Part shown: piece by piece, positions 16,242 through 25,409 of the stretch | Numbering within the stretch: position 1 is the first letter of the stretch | Layout: each line of letters opens with the position of its first letter | DNA from: CAVPGP01 sp963704025 | GTDB taxonomy: Bacteria; Actinomycetota; Thermoleophilia; Gaiellales; Gaiellaceae | Direction: 5' to 3' | Length of the DNA: 64,000 bases | Assembly (NCBI GenBank): GCA_963704025.1 | Contig: CAVPGP010000002.1 | Coordinates: 310,001 to 374,000, forward strand | Notes under the pieces: generated by a model | The model's input: only the letters and a program-made list of their open reading frames with translations | What the model was told of the DNA's origin: nothing | The model's database searches: none | Made by a program: the position numbers and the translations under genes

Positions 16242-16640
16242 CTACTCGCAGGCCAAGCCGTCCCCGTCCCCGTCGAGTCGGTAGGGGTCGGAGCCGGTGA
16301 CGTGGATCGGCTTCTTCGAGCTCGGGATATCGGCGCAATTGAGGTCGGCGACGCGCGGCAGGCACGGCGAGTAGCCCGGCTGGCAGCCGCTGCCCGCCGA
16401 GTTCCCGCCGGCGGACGAGCGCCGCAAGCGGCCGGTGTGGCAGTGGAAGCCGTATCGGTGGTACTCGGCGTCGCCCCTGATCCTGCAGAACTGCCCTGTA
16501 CGAAGACACTTCTCGCCCCAGCTGAGCTTCGCGTGGACGTAGCCCAGGCCGCACGCCTTCACCGGCGCAGCCGGCGCGTGCGTAGCCGTACCACCGACGA
16601 GGGCGACGGCCACAACCAGGATTGCGAGAAGCCGTTTCAC
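16242..16640 (-). CDS. Secreted Cys-rich protein with excalibur-like C-terminus
   Basis: GTG at 16640 starts a Sec signal peptide (VKRLLAILVVAVALVGGTAT, cleavage near HAPAAP). The mature part has about ten cysteines (ACGLGY, EKCLRTGQFCRI, FHCHTG, GCQPGYSPCLP). It ends ADLNCADIPSSKKPI with DPYRLDGDGDGLACE, the DxDxDGxxCE calcium-binding pattern of excalibur domains. It is probably an extracellular calcium-dependent protein; the target is unknown. An ATG at 16676 upstream would place 12 extra residues before the signal peptide and is less likely. Confidence 0.75.
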   Translation of the reverse strand: MKRLLAILVVAVALVGGTATHAPAAPVKACGLGYVHAKLSWGEKCLRTGQFCRIRGDAEYHRYGFHCHTGRLRRSSAGGNSAGSGCQPGYSPCLPRVADLNCADIPSSKKPIHVTGSDPYRLDGDGDGLACE

Positions 16641-16739
16641 GAAGCGCAGATCGTGGCAGCACCCGGCCGAAACCACAATGGCCGCTTCGGGTGAACCGCC
16701 CTCGCCAGATCTGCGGACTGTCGGCGGATGCCGGAATGC

Positions 16740-19343
16740 TCAGCCGCCCGCCACCGCAGCCTCGACGCCCGACTCGCTCAGCGCCGCCTGGGCCGCGGCG
16801 AGGCGCGCGAGCGGCACGCGGTACGGCGAGCAGGAGACATAGTCCAGCCCGAGCTCGTGACAGAAAGCGACCGACTTCGGCTCGCCGCCGTGCTCGCCGC
16901 AGATGCCGAGCTTGAGCTCTTCCCTGACGGAGCGCCCGCGCTCGACCGCGATCCGCATCAGCTCGCCGACACCGCCCTGGTCGAGCGTCTCGAACGGGTT
17001 GCGCTCCAGTACGCCGTCCGCGAGGTACGCCGCCAGGAACTTCCCCTCCGCGTCGTCGCGCGAGAAGCCCAGCGCCGTCTGCGTCAGGTCGTTCGTCCCG
17101 AAGGAGAAGAAGTCGGCGTGTGCGGCGATCTCGTCCGCCCGGATGCACGCGCGCGGCAGCTCGATCATCGTCCCGCAGAGATAGTCCGCGAACCCCTCGT
17201 CCTCGGCGACAAGCACCGTCAGCTCACGCAGCCTGCGCAGCTCCTCGGCGAAACCGACGAGCGGGTGCATGACCTCGACGAGCGGAGTCTCGCCGGTCCG
17301 CCCGCGCACCGCCAGCGCGGCGCGCATGATCGCCCTCAGCTGCATCTCGTAGATCTCGGGGAACATCAAGCCGAGCCGGCAGCCGCGCGTGCCGAGCATC
17401 GGGTTCGCCTCGCGGAGCGCCCGGATGCGGTGGCGCATCCGCTCGTCCGAAGCCTGCTCCTCGGTCGGCAGAAACTCGTGCAGCGGCGGGTCGAGCAGCC
17501 GGATCGTCACCGGCAGCCCGGCCATCGCCTCGAAGATCCCCTCGAAGTCGGACTGCTGGAACGGCAGCAAGCGCTCGAGTGCCGCGCGACGCCCCTGCTC
17601 GTCGTCGGCCATGATCATCTCCTGGACGACCGGCAGCCGTTCGTCGCCGAAGAACATGTGCTCCGTCCGGCAGAGCCCGATCCCCTCGGCGCCGAACTCC
17701 CGGGCCTTGCCCGCGTCGTCGGGCGTGTCGGCGTTCGCGCGCACCTTGAGGCGCCTGAGCGCGTCCGCCCACTCCAGCACCGTCTCGAAGTCCTCGTTGA
17801 TCTGCGGCGGGACGAGCTCGGCCGCGCCCACGAAGACCTCCCCGGTGCCGCCGTCGATGGTGATCACGTCGCCCTCGGCGAGCCGCTCCCCGCCGATCGT
17901 CGCCGTCTTGGCGTCCATGTCGATCGTGACGCCCTCGCAGCCGGCGACGCAGGGCTTGCCCATCCCCCGCGCGACCACCGCCGCGTGGGAGGTCATGCCG
18001 CCGTGCACGGTCAGGATCCCCTGTGCCGCGATCATCCCGTGGATGTCGTCCGGCGTCGTCTCGAAGCGGACGAGGATGACGCTCTCCCCGGTCTTGCCGC
18101 GGTCCTCCGCCGTGTCGGCGTCGAGGACGATCGCACCGCACGCCGCGCCGGGCGAGGCGTTGAGACCCTTGGCCGCCGGCTGGAGCGCCGAGGCCGGATC
18201 GATCATCGGGTGCAGCAGCTGGTCGAGCTGCGCCGGGTCGATACGCGACACCGCCTCTTCGCGCGAGATCAGGCCTTCCTCGACCATCGAGACGGCGCAC
18301 TTCAGCGCGGCGGCCGCGGTGCGCTTCGCCGTGCGCGTCTGGAGCATGTACAACCTGCCGTCCTCGACCGTGAACTCGATGTCCTGCATGTCGCGGTAGT
18401 GCTCCTCGAGGCGGCGCATCGTGTCGAGCAGCTGCCGGAACGCCTCCGGCAGGCGCTCCTCCATCGCCGAGATCGGCTCGGGGGTCCGGATGCCCGAGAC
18501 GACGTCCTCGCCCTGGGCGTTCAGCAGGAACTCCCCGTAGAGCCCGCTCTCGCCCGTCGACGGGTCGCGCGTGAAGCAGACGCCCGTCGCCGAGGCGTCC
18601 CCCTTGTTGCCGAACACCATCTGGACGACGTTCACCGCCGTGCCGAGGTCGTCCGGGATCGCGTTCGCGCGCCGGTACACCTGGGCGCGCGGCGTGTTCC
18701 AGGAGTCGAAGACGGCGCGCACCGCACGCGACAGCTGCTCGCGCGCGTCGTCCGGGAACGGGCGGCCGAGCTCCTCCGCGTAGATCTCCTTGAAGGTCCG
18801 GGCCAACCCCTGCAGGTCGTCACCGTCCAGATCCGTGTCGTTGCGTACGCCCTTCGCCTGCTTCAGATCGGTGAGGGCCTGCTCGAATCGATGCGGGTCG
18901 ACGCCGTCGACGACCTCCCCGTACATCTGGATCAATCGCCGTAAGGAGTCGTAGGCGAAACGGGTGTTGCCCGTGCTGCGCGCGAGCCCCTCCGTCGCCT
19001 CGTCACTCAGGCCGAGGTTGAGGATCGTGTCCATCATCCCCGGCATCGAGACGGCCGCGCCGGAGCGCACGGACACGAGGAGCGGGTCGCCGGGGTCGCC
19101 GAACCGCTTACCCGTCTTCTGCTCGAGCCGCGCAACGTGCTCCGCGACCTCGGCCTCCAGCCCGTCAGGCACACCGCCGCCGGCCAGGTAGGCGCGACAC
19201 GCGTCGGTGGTGATCGTGAAGCCCGCCGGAACCGGCACGCCGAGCTGGGTCATCTCCGCGAGGCCGATGCCCTTGCCGCCGAGGAGCCGCCGGCCTCCCT
19301 CGGCGGGCTCATCGAAGCCGTAGACGTAGCGGGTCCCGGTCAC
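16740..19343 (-). CDS. ppdK: Pyruvate, phosphate dikinase
   Basis: An 867-residue enzyme interconverting pyruvate, ATP and Pi with PEP, AMP and PPi. The N-terminal ATP-grasp domain has LLGGKGIGLAEMTQLGVPVP and SVRSGAAVSMPGMMDTILNL. The phosphohistidine domain has the catalytic ILTVHGGMTSHAAVVARGMG (His, with the regulatory Thr two residues before it). The C-terminal TIM barrel has EGIGLCRTEHMF, TRGCRLGLMFPEIYEMQ and FGTNDLTQTALGFSRDD. GTG at 19343 places VTGTRYVYGFDEP at the N-terminus, normal for the family. Regulation by the kinase/phosphotransferase encoded 0.2 kb upstream is expected at the Thr-Ser-His segment. Confidence 0.95.
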   Translation of the reverse strand: MTGTRYVYGFDEPAEGGRRLLGGKGIGLAEMTQLGVPVPAGFTITTDACRAYLAGGGVPDGLEAEVAEHVARLEQKTGKRFGDPGDPLLVSVRSGAAVSMPGMMDTILNLGLSDEATEGLARSTGNTRFAYDSLRRLIQMYGEVVDGVDPHRFEQALTDLKQAKGVRNDTDLDGDDLQGLARTFKEIYAEELGRPFPDDAREQLSRAVRAVFDSWNTPRAQVYRRANAIPDDLGTAVNVVQMVFGNKGDASATGVCFTRDPSTGESGLYGEFLLNAQGEDVVSGIRTPEPISAMEERLPEAFRQLLDTMRRLEEHYRDMQDIEFTVEDGRLYMLQTRTAKRTAAAALKCAVSMVEEGLISREEAVSRIDPAQLDQLLHPMIDPASALQPAAKGLNASPGAACGAIVLDADTAEDRGKTGESVILVRFETTPDDIHGMIAAQGILTVHGGMTSHAAVVARGMGKPCVAGCEGVTIDMDAKTATIGGERLAEGDVITIDGGTGEVFVGAAELVPPQINEDFETVLEWADALRRLKVRANADTPDDAGKAREFGAEGIGLCRTEHMFFGDERLPVVQEMIMADDEQGRRAALERLLPFQQSDFEGIFEAMAGLPVTIRLLDPPLHEFLPTEEQASDERMRHRIRALREANPMLGTRGCRLGLMFPEIYEMQLRAIMRAALAVRGRTGETPLVEVMHPLVGFAEELRRLRELTVLVAEDEGFADYLCGTMIELPRACIRADEIAAHADFFSFGTNDLTQTALGFSRDDAEGKFLAAYLADGVLERNPFETLDQGGVGELMRIAVERGRSVREELKLGICGEHGGEPKSVAFCHELGLDYVSCSPYRVPLARLAAAQAALSESGVEAAVAGG

Positions 19344-19383
19344 GGATGCGGATCTTTCCACGAAGCAGGGGGAAGAAGCCGTG

Positions 19384-19578
19384 CTAGTCGCCCGTCGTGT
19401 TGACGCGGCCCAGCTTGACGGTTCGCCGCCTGCGGGCGCGAAACTCCGCAACCCAGGCGGCGAGCCGCAAGCCAAACCAGAACGGGGCGAAGACCACGTA
19501 GAAGAGGACAAGCGCGAGGGCGAGGGCGCTGTACCAGACGCTCCACCTCCAGGCCGGCACCGGCGGCTTCGGCTTCAC
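19384..19578 (-). CDS. Small single-TM protein between PPDK regulator and PPDK
   Basis: A 64-residue protein: a short Pro/Lys N-terminus (MKPKPPVPAWRW), one or two closely spaced hydrophobic helices (YSALALALVLFYVVFAPFWF, GLRLAAWVAEF) and a basic tail RARRRRTVKLGRV. Its ATG overlaps the stop of the PPDK regulatory-protein gene as ATGA, so it is very likely translated. Its position between ppdK and its regulator is suggestive, but I know no family for it. Confidence 0.6.
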   Translation of the reverse strand: MKPKPPVPAWRWSVWYSALALALVLFYVVFAPFWFGLRLAAWVAEFRARRRRTVKLGRVNTTGD

Positions 19579-20411
19579 GGGGCGGCGACCCCGGCGCGGC
19601 GGTTCTCCACGAGGCGGATGATCCGGAGCGAGATCTCCTCGATCGACAGCTCGGAGACCTCCAGCACGGGGCAGCCGAGGCGGCGGTGGATCGCCGAGGC
19701 GTAGTCCAGCTCGTCGTAGATCTCGGCGAGGTTCGAGTACTGCCGCCCGCCCCGCATCCAGCGGACCCGCTCGGTGCGGATCTCCGCCAGCCGGTCGGCC
19801 GAGATCGTGAGCCCGACGATCTTCTCCGGCTCGATGCGGAAGAGCTCCTTCGGCGGCTCGATGGCGTTCACGATCGGGACGTTCGCGGTCTTGTAGCCCT
19901 GGTAGCCGAGGTAGATCGAGAGGGGCGTCTTCGACGTGCGCGAGACGCCGACGAGCACGATGTCCGCATCTTTCAGGCCCGAGCCGACGCCGTCGTCGAA
20001 CTTGACCGCGAACTCGATCGCGGACATGCGCCGGAAGTACTGCTCGTTGAGCGGCGCCCTGGAGCCGGGCTTCATCTTCGCGGCCACCCCGGAGACCTTT
20101 GCGACGGCCTCGATCGGATGGCCGAGCACGTCGCAGTAGTGAAGCTTCGCGCGGCGGCAGAGCGTCCGCATCGTCTCGCGGAGCTCGGGCTCGACCAGCG
20201 TGTAGACGACGACCGCTGGCCGCCCTTTCATCCGGTCGACGGCCAGTTGGAGGTCGGCCGCCGACTCGCAGCGGGGATGACGGATCTCGACGAACTCCTG
20301 CTCCGGGAACTGCGCCTCGAGCGCGAGGACGAGCCGCGCAGCGGTCTCGCCGGTCGAGTCGCTGACGATGTGCAGCTCGACGGTATCGCCGGTCACGGTA
20401 TTGCCCGTCAT
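19575..20411 (-). CDS. PPDK/PEP synthase regulatory protein (kinase/phosphotransferase, DUF299)
   Basis: A bifunctional regulator that inactivates dikinase by ADP-dependent threonine phosphorylation and reactivates it by Pi-dependent dephosphorylation. It shows VELHIVSDSTGETAARLVLA, the Rossmann-like start of DUF299, then GHPIEAVAKVSGVAAKMKPG and the P-loop-like DIVLVGVSRTSKTPLSIYLG. It also has GYKTANVPIVNAIEPP and a C-terminal YDELDYASAIHRRLGCPVLE, all diagnostic. ATG at 20411 is chosen; a longer frame to 20459 exists. It leads a three-gene operon with the small TM gene and ppdK, which fits its target. Confidence 0.92.
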   Translation of the reverse strand: MTGNTVTGDTVELHIVSDSTGETAARLVLALEAQFPEQEFVEIRHPRCESAADLQLAVDRMKGRPAVVVYTLVEPELRETMRTLCRRAKLHYCDVLGHPIEAVAKVSGVAAKMKPGSRAPLNEQYFRRMSAIEFAVKFDDGVGSGLKDADIVLVGVSRTSKTPLSIYLGYQGYKTANVPIVNAIEPPKELFRIEPEKIVGLTISADRLAEIRTERVRWMRGGRQYSNLAEIYDELDYASAIHRRLGCPVLEVSELSIEEISLRIIRLVENRRAGVAAP

Positions 20412-20527
20412 CGGCGGGAGGCTATCGTCCGGCGGCCGTCCTACCTTCGAGAGAGCCATCGAGGAGGACGGATGCTTCCGCCGATCACGAATCGCGATCC
20501 CGGCGACGAGACAGACGCGGACGATCG

Positions 20528-21655
20528 CTAGCGCGGGCCGAGGAAGTCGAGCGCGGTGCGCACGAAGACGTCGTGCGCGACGGGCAGAGCATGCTCGTCG
20601 ATCGTGAACCGTGGGTGGTGGTGCGGGAACCGGTCCGGCGCGCCCGCGCCGACGATGAAGAAGCAGCCGGGGGCGATCTGCTGGTACGCGGAGAAGTCCT
20701 CGCCGCCCATCACCGGCTCGATCTCGCGCAGCCGCTCCGGCTCGACGTTCCGGCGCACGAGCGCCGCGACCTCCTCGTCGTTCGAGACGGCGAGGTAGCC
20801 CTCCTCGTAGCGGAGCTCGGCCGTGCAGGCGTGCGCCTCGGCGATCCCCGTCGCGATGCGCTCGATCGCGGCGCGCGTCGCGTCCTGGACGTCCCGCGTG
20901 AACGTCCGCACGGTCCCGCGCAGCTCGACGGTCTCCGGGATCACGTTGTCGGCCGTGCCGCCGTGGATCGTCGTCACGCTGACGACCGCGCGCTCGATCG
21001 GGTTCGTCTCGCGCGCGACGACGTGCTGGAGTCCCGTGACGATCTGCGCGGCCGCCGCGATCGGGTCGACGGCCGTGTGCGGCATCGCCGCGTGGCCGCC
21101 GCGCCCATGCACCGTCAGCGCGAAGGTGTCAGGCGCCGCCATGAACGGGCCGTCCGGCACGCCGACGATCCCGGTCTCGACCAAGGCGAAGAGATGGCAG
21201 CCGACGACGGCGTCGACGCCTTGCACCGCCCCTGCCGCGACGAGCTCCCGTGCGCCGCCGGGCGGCAGCTCCTCGGCGTGCTGGAAGAGGAAGCGCACCT
21301 CGCCGCCGAGCTCGTCGCGCCGCCCGACGAGGGTCCGCGCGACCCCGAGGAGCACGGCGGTGTGCCCGTCGTGCCCGCAGGCGTGCATGACCCCGGGGCG
21401 GGTCGACGCGAACTCGAGGCCGCTCTCCTCCGCGATCGGCAGCGCGTCCAGGTCGGCCCGGAGCGCGAGGGTCTTCCCCTCGCCGCAGCGCAGCCGGGCG
21501 ACGACGCTCGTGGGCGTCGGCCGCGACAGCTCGAGGCCGCCGAACTCCTGCAGGCGCTCCTCGACGAAGGCGGCCGTCTCGTGCTCCTCGAACGAGAGCT
21601 CCGGGTTTGCGTGCAGGTGGCGGCGCCAGGCGACGATGTCCGGGACGGTGCTCAA
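20528..21655 (-). CDS. M20D amidohydrolase (hippurate/IAA-amino acid hydrolase-like)
   Basis: A 375-residue metal-dependent amidohydrolase. It shows WRRHLHANPELSFEEHETAA, the catalytic Cys/His region GVMHACGHDGHTAVLLGVAR, the Glu pair FLFQHAEELPPGG, the lid-domain VHGRGGHAAMPHTAVDPIA and the closing GGEDFSAYQQIAPGCFF with PHHHPRFTIDE. All metal ligands of the family are present. Relatives hydrolyse N-acyl or N-aminoacyl amino acids; the precise substrate is open. It lies 5 nt downstream of glyS on the same strand. Confidence 0.9.
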   Translation of the reverse strand: MSTVPDIVAWRRHLHANPELSFEEHETAAFVEERLQEFGGLELSRPTPTSVVARLRCGEGKTLALRADLDALPIAEESGLEFASTRPGVMHACGHDGHTAVLLGVARTLVGRRDELGGEVRFLFQHAEELPPGGARELVAAGAVQGVDAVVGCHLFALVETGIVGVPDGPFMAAPDTFALTVHGRGGHAAMPHTAVDPIAAAAQIVTGLQHVVARETNPIERAVVSVTTIHGGTADNVIPETVELRGTVRTFTRDVQDATRAAIERIATGIAEAHACTAELRYEEGYLAVSNDEEVAALVRRNVEPERLREIEPVMGGEDFSAYQQIAPGCFFIVGAGAPDRFPHHHPRFTIDEHALPVAHDVFVRTALDFLGPR

Positions 21656-21660
21656 CGCGG

Positions 21661-23529
21661 TCAGCGCGGGATCTGGGAGAAGTCGCCGAGCGCGCCGAGG
21701 CGGTCGCGCAGGTCGAGCAGCAGCCGCAGGCGGTTTGCGCGCGTGGCGCCGTCCTCGGCCATCACGAGCACGTCCTCGAAGAAGCGCTCGACGGCCGGCC
21801 CGACCTCGGCCGCGCGCTGGAGCTGCACGACGGGGTCGCCGTCGGGATCGAGCTCGAGCCCGCGGACCTGCTCCGCGAGCGCGCGCTCGGCGTCGTCCTC
21901 GAGCAGCTCGTCCCGGACGGCGGGAGCGGCGTCGTCCCGCTTACCCGCCAGGCGGTGCGCCCGGTCGTAGGCCGTGTAGACGGCCCCGAACTCCGGCGAG
22001 GACGCCTGCTCGTGCAGCACGCGCGCGAGCCGGGCGACGCCCGCGAGGTCGGAGGCGCGCGACGAAAGCGCGGCACGCGAGAACTCGACCGGGACGTCGA
22101 GCAGCCCCTCCAGCCGCTCCTCCAGGAACCGCCGCGCCTCGCCCTCGAGCAGCGAGCGCTCGATCTTCACGCCTCCCTCGATCGCGAGCCTCCAGAGTCC
22201 GATCGCAGCGCGCCGCAGCGCGTACGGGTCGCTGGAGCCTGTTGGGCGCCTGCCCAGCCCGAAGACGGTCGCGAGGTTGTCGAGCTTGTCCGCCGCTGCC
22301 AGCAGCCTTCCGGCCGGGGTCGAGGGAAGCGGCCCGCGGGCCGTGTCCGGCAGGTACTGCTCGTCGATCGCCTGTGCGACGCTCTCCGGATAGCCGGCGA
22401 GCCGCGCGTAGGTGGCGCCGATGTGGCCCTCGAGCTCCGCGAACTCGCGCACGAGCTCCGCCGCCTGGTCGGCCTTGGCGAGACGCGCGGCCGTGAGCGC
22501 GTCGTCGTCGCCGCCGAGCTTTCGCACGAGCTCGACCAGCCGCGCCGCCTTGTCGGCGAACGACCCCGCCCCGGCCAGGAAGGTGATCGACGCGAGGCGC
22601 TCGGCGAGCGCGTCGATGCCGGCCGCGACGTCGCGCTCGAAGGTGAACTCCGCATCCTCGAGCCGCGCCTCGAGCACGCGGACGTTACCCTCGCGGACGA
22701 TCTCCGGGTCGCCGCCGTTGGCGACGAACGCGAACCGGTTGCCGCCGAGCGGGAAGTAGCGCTGGTGGCTCTGCATCGTCGTCACGACCAGCCGTTCCGG
22801 CAGGCGCAGGAAGCGCGGGTCGAACTCGCCGTCCTGGACGCGCACGCTCTCGACGAGGTAGAGCACCTCGTCGAGCACGTTGTACGGGTCGCGCCAGTCG
22901 CCGAGCTCCGCGAGCCCGGCGACGATCTGCTCGTACCGGTGCGCGCGGTCGGGCTCGATCCCCTGCGCGCGCAGGAGGTCGAGCCAGAGCTCGGCGTGCG
23001 GCACCTCGATCGGCCCGCCCGTGAAGCGCTTGCCGTACGTGACCCGGCCGGACGGGATCCCCTCGATCGCGACCTCGACAGGCTCGTGGCCGAGGATCGC
23101 GCAGAACCAGCGGACCGGCCGCGGGAAGCGCAGGTCGGTCCCGGGCCAGCGCATCGTCCTCGTGAACTGGAGGCCGCGCGCGATCCCCGCCAGCCGTTCG
23201 GGGAGGACGTCGCGCATCGGCCGGCCCGGCACCTCGATCCCAAGGAAGCCGTCGCGCACCTCGAGCTCCGCGGCCGAGACGCCCTGCTTGCGGGCGAACC
23301 CGTCGGCCGCCCTGTCGCGCAGGTGCTCCGGCGGCCCCTGCACCCACGTGTCGGGCGTCTGCTCCGGCAGGTTCGGCAGCACGAACGCGAGCCGGCGCGG
23401 CCCGACGTAGATCTCCACCGGCCGGACGCCCAGCTGGTCGCCCGCGAGCGGCACGAGCTGGTTCGCCACGTCCGCGCACGCCCCGGCCGGAAGCTCCTCG
23501 CACCCGATCTCGAAGAGCAGGCTAGGCAA
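21661..23529 (-). CDS. glyS: Glycyl-tRNA synthetase beta subunit
   Basis: The beta chain of two-subunit GlyRS, about 622 residues: LLFEIGCEELPAGACADVAN at the N-terminus, GRPMRDVLPERLAGIARGLQ, then LVVTTMQSHQRYFPLGGNRF, and an HD-type region followed by the C-terminal anticodon-binding domain ending RDRLGALGDFSQIP. Start is TTG at 23529, which gives an 8-nt overlap with glyQ and has AGGAGG about 8-10 nt upstream. It is somewhat shorter than the roughly 690 residues usual elsewhere. With GlyQ it charges tRNA-Gly. Confidence 0.93.
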   Translation of the reverse strand: MPSLLFEIGCEELPAGACADVANQLVPLAGDQLGVRPVEIYVGPRRLAFVLPNLPEQTPDTWVQGPPEHLRDRAADGFARKQGVSAAELEVRDGFLGIEVPGRPMRDVLPERLAGIARGLQFTRTMRWPGTDLRFPRPVRWFCAILGHEPVEVAIEGIPSGRVTYGKRFTGGPIEVPHAELWLDLLRAQGIEPDRAHRYEQIVAGLAELGDWRDPYNVLDEVLYLVESVRVQDGEFDPRFLRLPERLVVTTMQSHQRYFPLGGNRFAFVANGGDPEIVREGNVRVLEARLEDAEFTFERDVAAGIDALAERLASITFLAGAGSFADKAARLVELVRKLGGDDDALTAARLAKADQAAELVREFAELEGHIGATYARLAGYPESVAQAIDEQYLPDTARGPLPSTPAGRLLAAADKLDNLATVFGLGRRPTGSSDPYALRRAAIGLWRLAIEGGVKIERSLLEGEARRFLEERLEGLLDVPVEFSRAALSSRASDLAGVARLARVLHEQASSPEFGAVYTAYDRAHRLAGKRDDAAPAVRDELLEDDAERALAEQVRGLELDPDGDPVVQLQRAAEVGPAVERFFEDVLVMAEDGATRANRLRLLLDLRDRLGALGDFSQIPR

Positions 23530-24400
23530 CGGCCGTCGCCTCCTCCTTCTGCTCCTGCTGCGCAAGGTAGAGCTGCGCCACGCGACGGGCCAGGTTGCGC
23601 ACGCGCCCGATGTACGCCGCGCGCTCGGTGACGGAGATCGCCCCGCGCGCGTCGAGCAGGTTGAACGCGTGCGAGCACTTGAGGACCATGTCGTAGGCCG
23701 GAATCGGCAGCTCTCGGTCGAGGAGAAGGGTGCACTCGTTCTCGTAGTCGCCGAAGTGGCGCATCAGCACCTCGACCGGCGCGACCTCGAAGTTGTAGGC
23801 CGACCACTGGCGCTCGTTCTCGAGGAAGACGTCCGCCCACGTGACGCCGGGCGCCCACTCGAGCTCCGGCACGGTCTTCGCCCCCTGGATGATCATGGCG
23901 ATCCGGTCGAGGCCGTAGGTGATCTCCGCCGGGACCAGGTCGAGCTCCAGCCCGCCGACCTGCTGGAAGTACGTCCACTGCGTGATCTCCATCCCGTCGC
24001 ACCAGATCTCCCAGCCGAGACCCCACGCGCCGAGCGTCGGCCCCTCCCAGTCGTCCTCGACGAGCCGGATGTCGTGCGCGACGAGGTCGAGCCCGACCGC
24101 GGCCAGCGAGTCGAAGTAGACGTCGAGCACGTCGTCGGGCGCCGGCTTGAGGATCACCTGGCCTTGGTAGAACTGCTGGAAGCGGAACGGGTTCTGGCCG
24201 TAGCGGCCGTCGCCCGGGCGGATCGACGGCTCGACGTAGAACGTCTTCCAGGGCTTCGGGCCGAGGCAGCGGAGGAACGTCGCCGGGTTGAAGGTCCCCG
24301 CGCCGACCTCCGTGTGGTACGGCGTCATCACGACGCAGCCCCGCTCGCGCCAGTAGGCCTCGAGCCGGGCGGTCATCTCCTGGTAGGTTGGCGCGGCCAT
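23522..24400 (-). CDS. glyQ: Glycyl-tRNA synthetase alpha subunit
   Basis: A 292-residue class II catalytic subunit: GCVVMTPYHTEVGAGTFNPA, YVEPSIRPGDGRYGQNPFRF (motif 2 region), GLGWEIWCDGMEITQWTYFQ and EITYGLDRIAMIIQ. The last 15 residues overlap the glyS start. The ATG (24400-24398) shares a CATG with the start of the divergent esterase gene. The two-subunit GlyRS is unusual against classical actinomycetes, which normally use the single-chain enzyme, and is a useful taxonomic clue. Confidence 0.95.
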   Translation of the reverse strand: MAAPTYQEMTARLEAYWRERGCVVMTPYHTEVGAGTFNPATFLRCLGPKPWKTFYVEPSIRPGDGRYGQNPFRFQQFYQGQVILKPAPDDVLDVYFDSLAAVGLDLVAHDIRLVEDDWEGPTLGAWGLGWEIWCDGMEITQWTYFQQVGGLELDLVPAEITYGLDRIAMIIQGAKTVPELEWAPGVTWADVFLENERQWSAYNFEVAPVEVLMRHFGDYENECTLLLDRELPIPAYDMVLKCSHAFNLLDARGAISVTERAAYIGRVRNLARRVAQLYLAQQEQKEEATAVA

Positions 24401-25409
24401 GGGGCCTGATCGTATCGGCGGATCCTGGCGGCGCCACGACTTCGAGAGCGAGGCGCTGCGCAGGAACCCGCTCGGCGACCCCCACGTCCGGCCGCTGCAC
24501 GTGTGGCAGCCCGACGGCGACGGGCCGTTTCCGTCGGTCTACGTGATCCAGGGAATGACCGGCATGGTCGACGCGTGGTTCAACGTGCGGCCGTTCACGA
24601 AGAGCTATCCGCAGCTGATCGAGGAGCTCGGGCCGCGCTGCGTCGTCGTCCTGGTGGACGCGTTCACGCGCTTCGGCGGCTCGCAGTTCCTCGACTCGCC
24701 CGCGATCGGCGACTACCACACGTACCTCTGCGACGAGATCGTTCCGTGGGTCGACGCGGAGTACCCGACGCTCGGGGCCCGGGAGCACCGCGGCATCCAG
24801 GGGAAGTCGTCCGGCGGCTATGGGGCGATGATCACGCCGATGCTCCGCCCCGACCTGTTCGGCGGGCTCGCCACGCACGCCGGCGACGCGCTCTTCGAGG
24901 CCTGCTACCAGCACGAGTTCGCGCCCGCCGCCCGCGCGCTCAGGGACAAGTACGGCGGCTCGTACGAGCGGTTCTGGGAGGAGCTCGAGAACGACCCCCC
25001 TACGAGCGGCTCGCATCCGAGCGCCGTGCTCCTCAACACGTACTGCATGGCCGCGGCCTACTCGCCGAACCCGGACGGCACCGTCGAGCTGCCCTGGGAG
25101 CTCGAGACCGCGGAGCTCCGCCCGGAGGTGCTCGACCGCTGGCTCGAGTGGGACCCGGTGCGGCGCGCCCGGACCGTGCCGGACGCGCTGCGGTCGCTGC
25201 GCGCGATCTGGATCGACGCGGGCAACCGCGACGAGTACTTCCTCGACCTGGGCGCGACCGCCTTCCGGAACGTGCTCGCCGAGATCGGGGTCCCGGACGA
25301 CGCGATCCGCTTCGAGCTCTTCGACGGCACCCACGGCGGGATCGAGTGGCGCTACCCGCTCTCGCTCGCGTTCCTGGCCGAGCGGCTTCAGGCGCCCGCG
25401 GGACTCTAG
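24399..25409 (+). CDS. Esterase D-like alpha/beta hydrolase
   Basis: A 336-residue cytoplasmic alpha/beta hydrolase of the putative-esterase (EstD/Ag85-like) family: VRPLHVWQPDGDGPFPSVYV, IQGMTGMVDAWFNVRPF, CDEIVPWVDAEYPT, the nucleophile elbow GIQGKSSGGYGAMITPM (GKSSG around Ser), an acidic residue in IDAGNRDEYFLD and the histidine in FDGTHGGIEWRYPLS. There is no signal peptide. Its TAG stop lies in the CTAG where IS copy 1 begins. The substrate is unknown. Confidence 0.85.
   Translation: MGPDRIGGSWRRHDFESEALRRNPLGDPHVRPLHVWQPDGDGPFPSVYVIQGMTGMVDAWFNVRPFTKSYPQLIEELGPRCVVVLVDAFTRFGGSQFLDSPAIGDYHTYLCDEIVPWVDAEYPTLGAREHRGIQGKSSGGYGAMITPMLRPDLFGGLATHAGDALFEACYQHEFAPAARALRDKYGGSYERFWEELENDPPTSGSHPSAVLLNTYCMAAAYSPNPDGTVELPWELETAELRPEVLDRWLEWDPVRRARTVPDALRSLRAIWIDAGNRDEYFLDLGATAFRNVLAEIGVPDDAIRFELFDGTHGGIEWRYPLSLAFLAERLQAPAGL

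Noticed and set aside
20472..20531. A 19-codon plus-strand frame with a GAGGAGG site before its ATG
   Set aside because: Spacing to the ATG is only about 4 nt, the peptide is short and acidic, and it lies between two minus-strand genes; not enough to call a gene.
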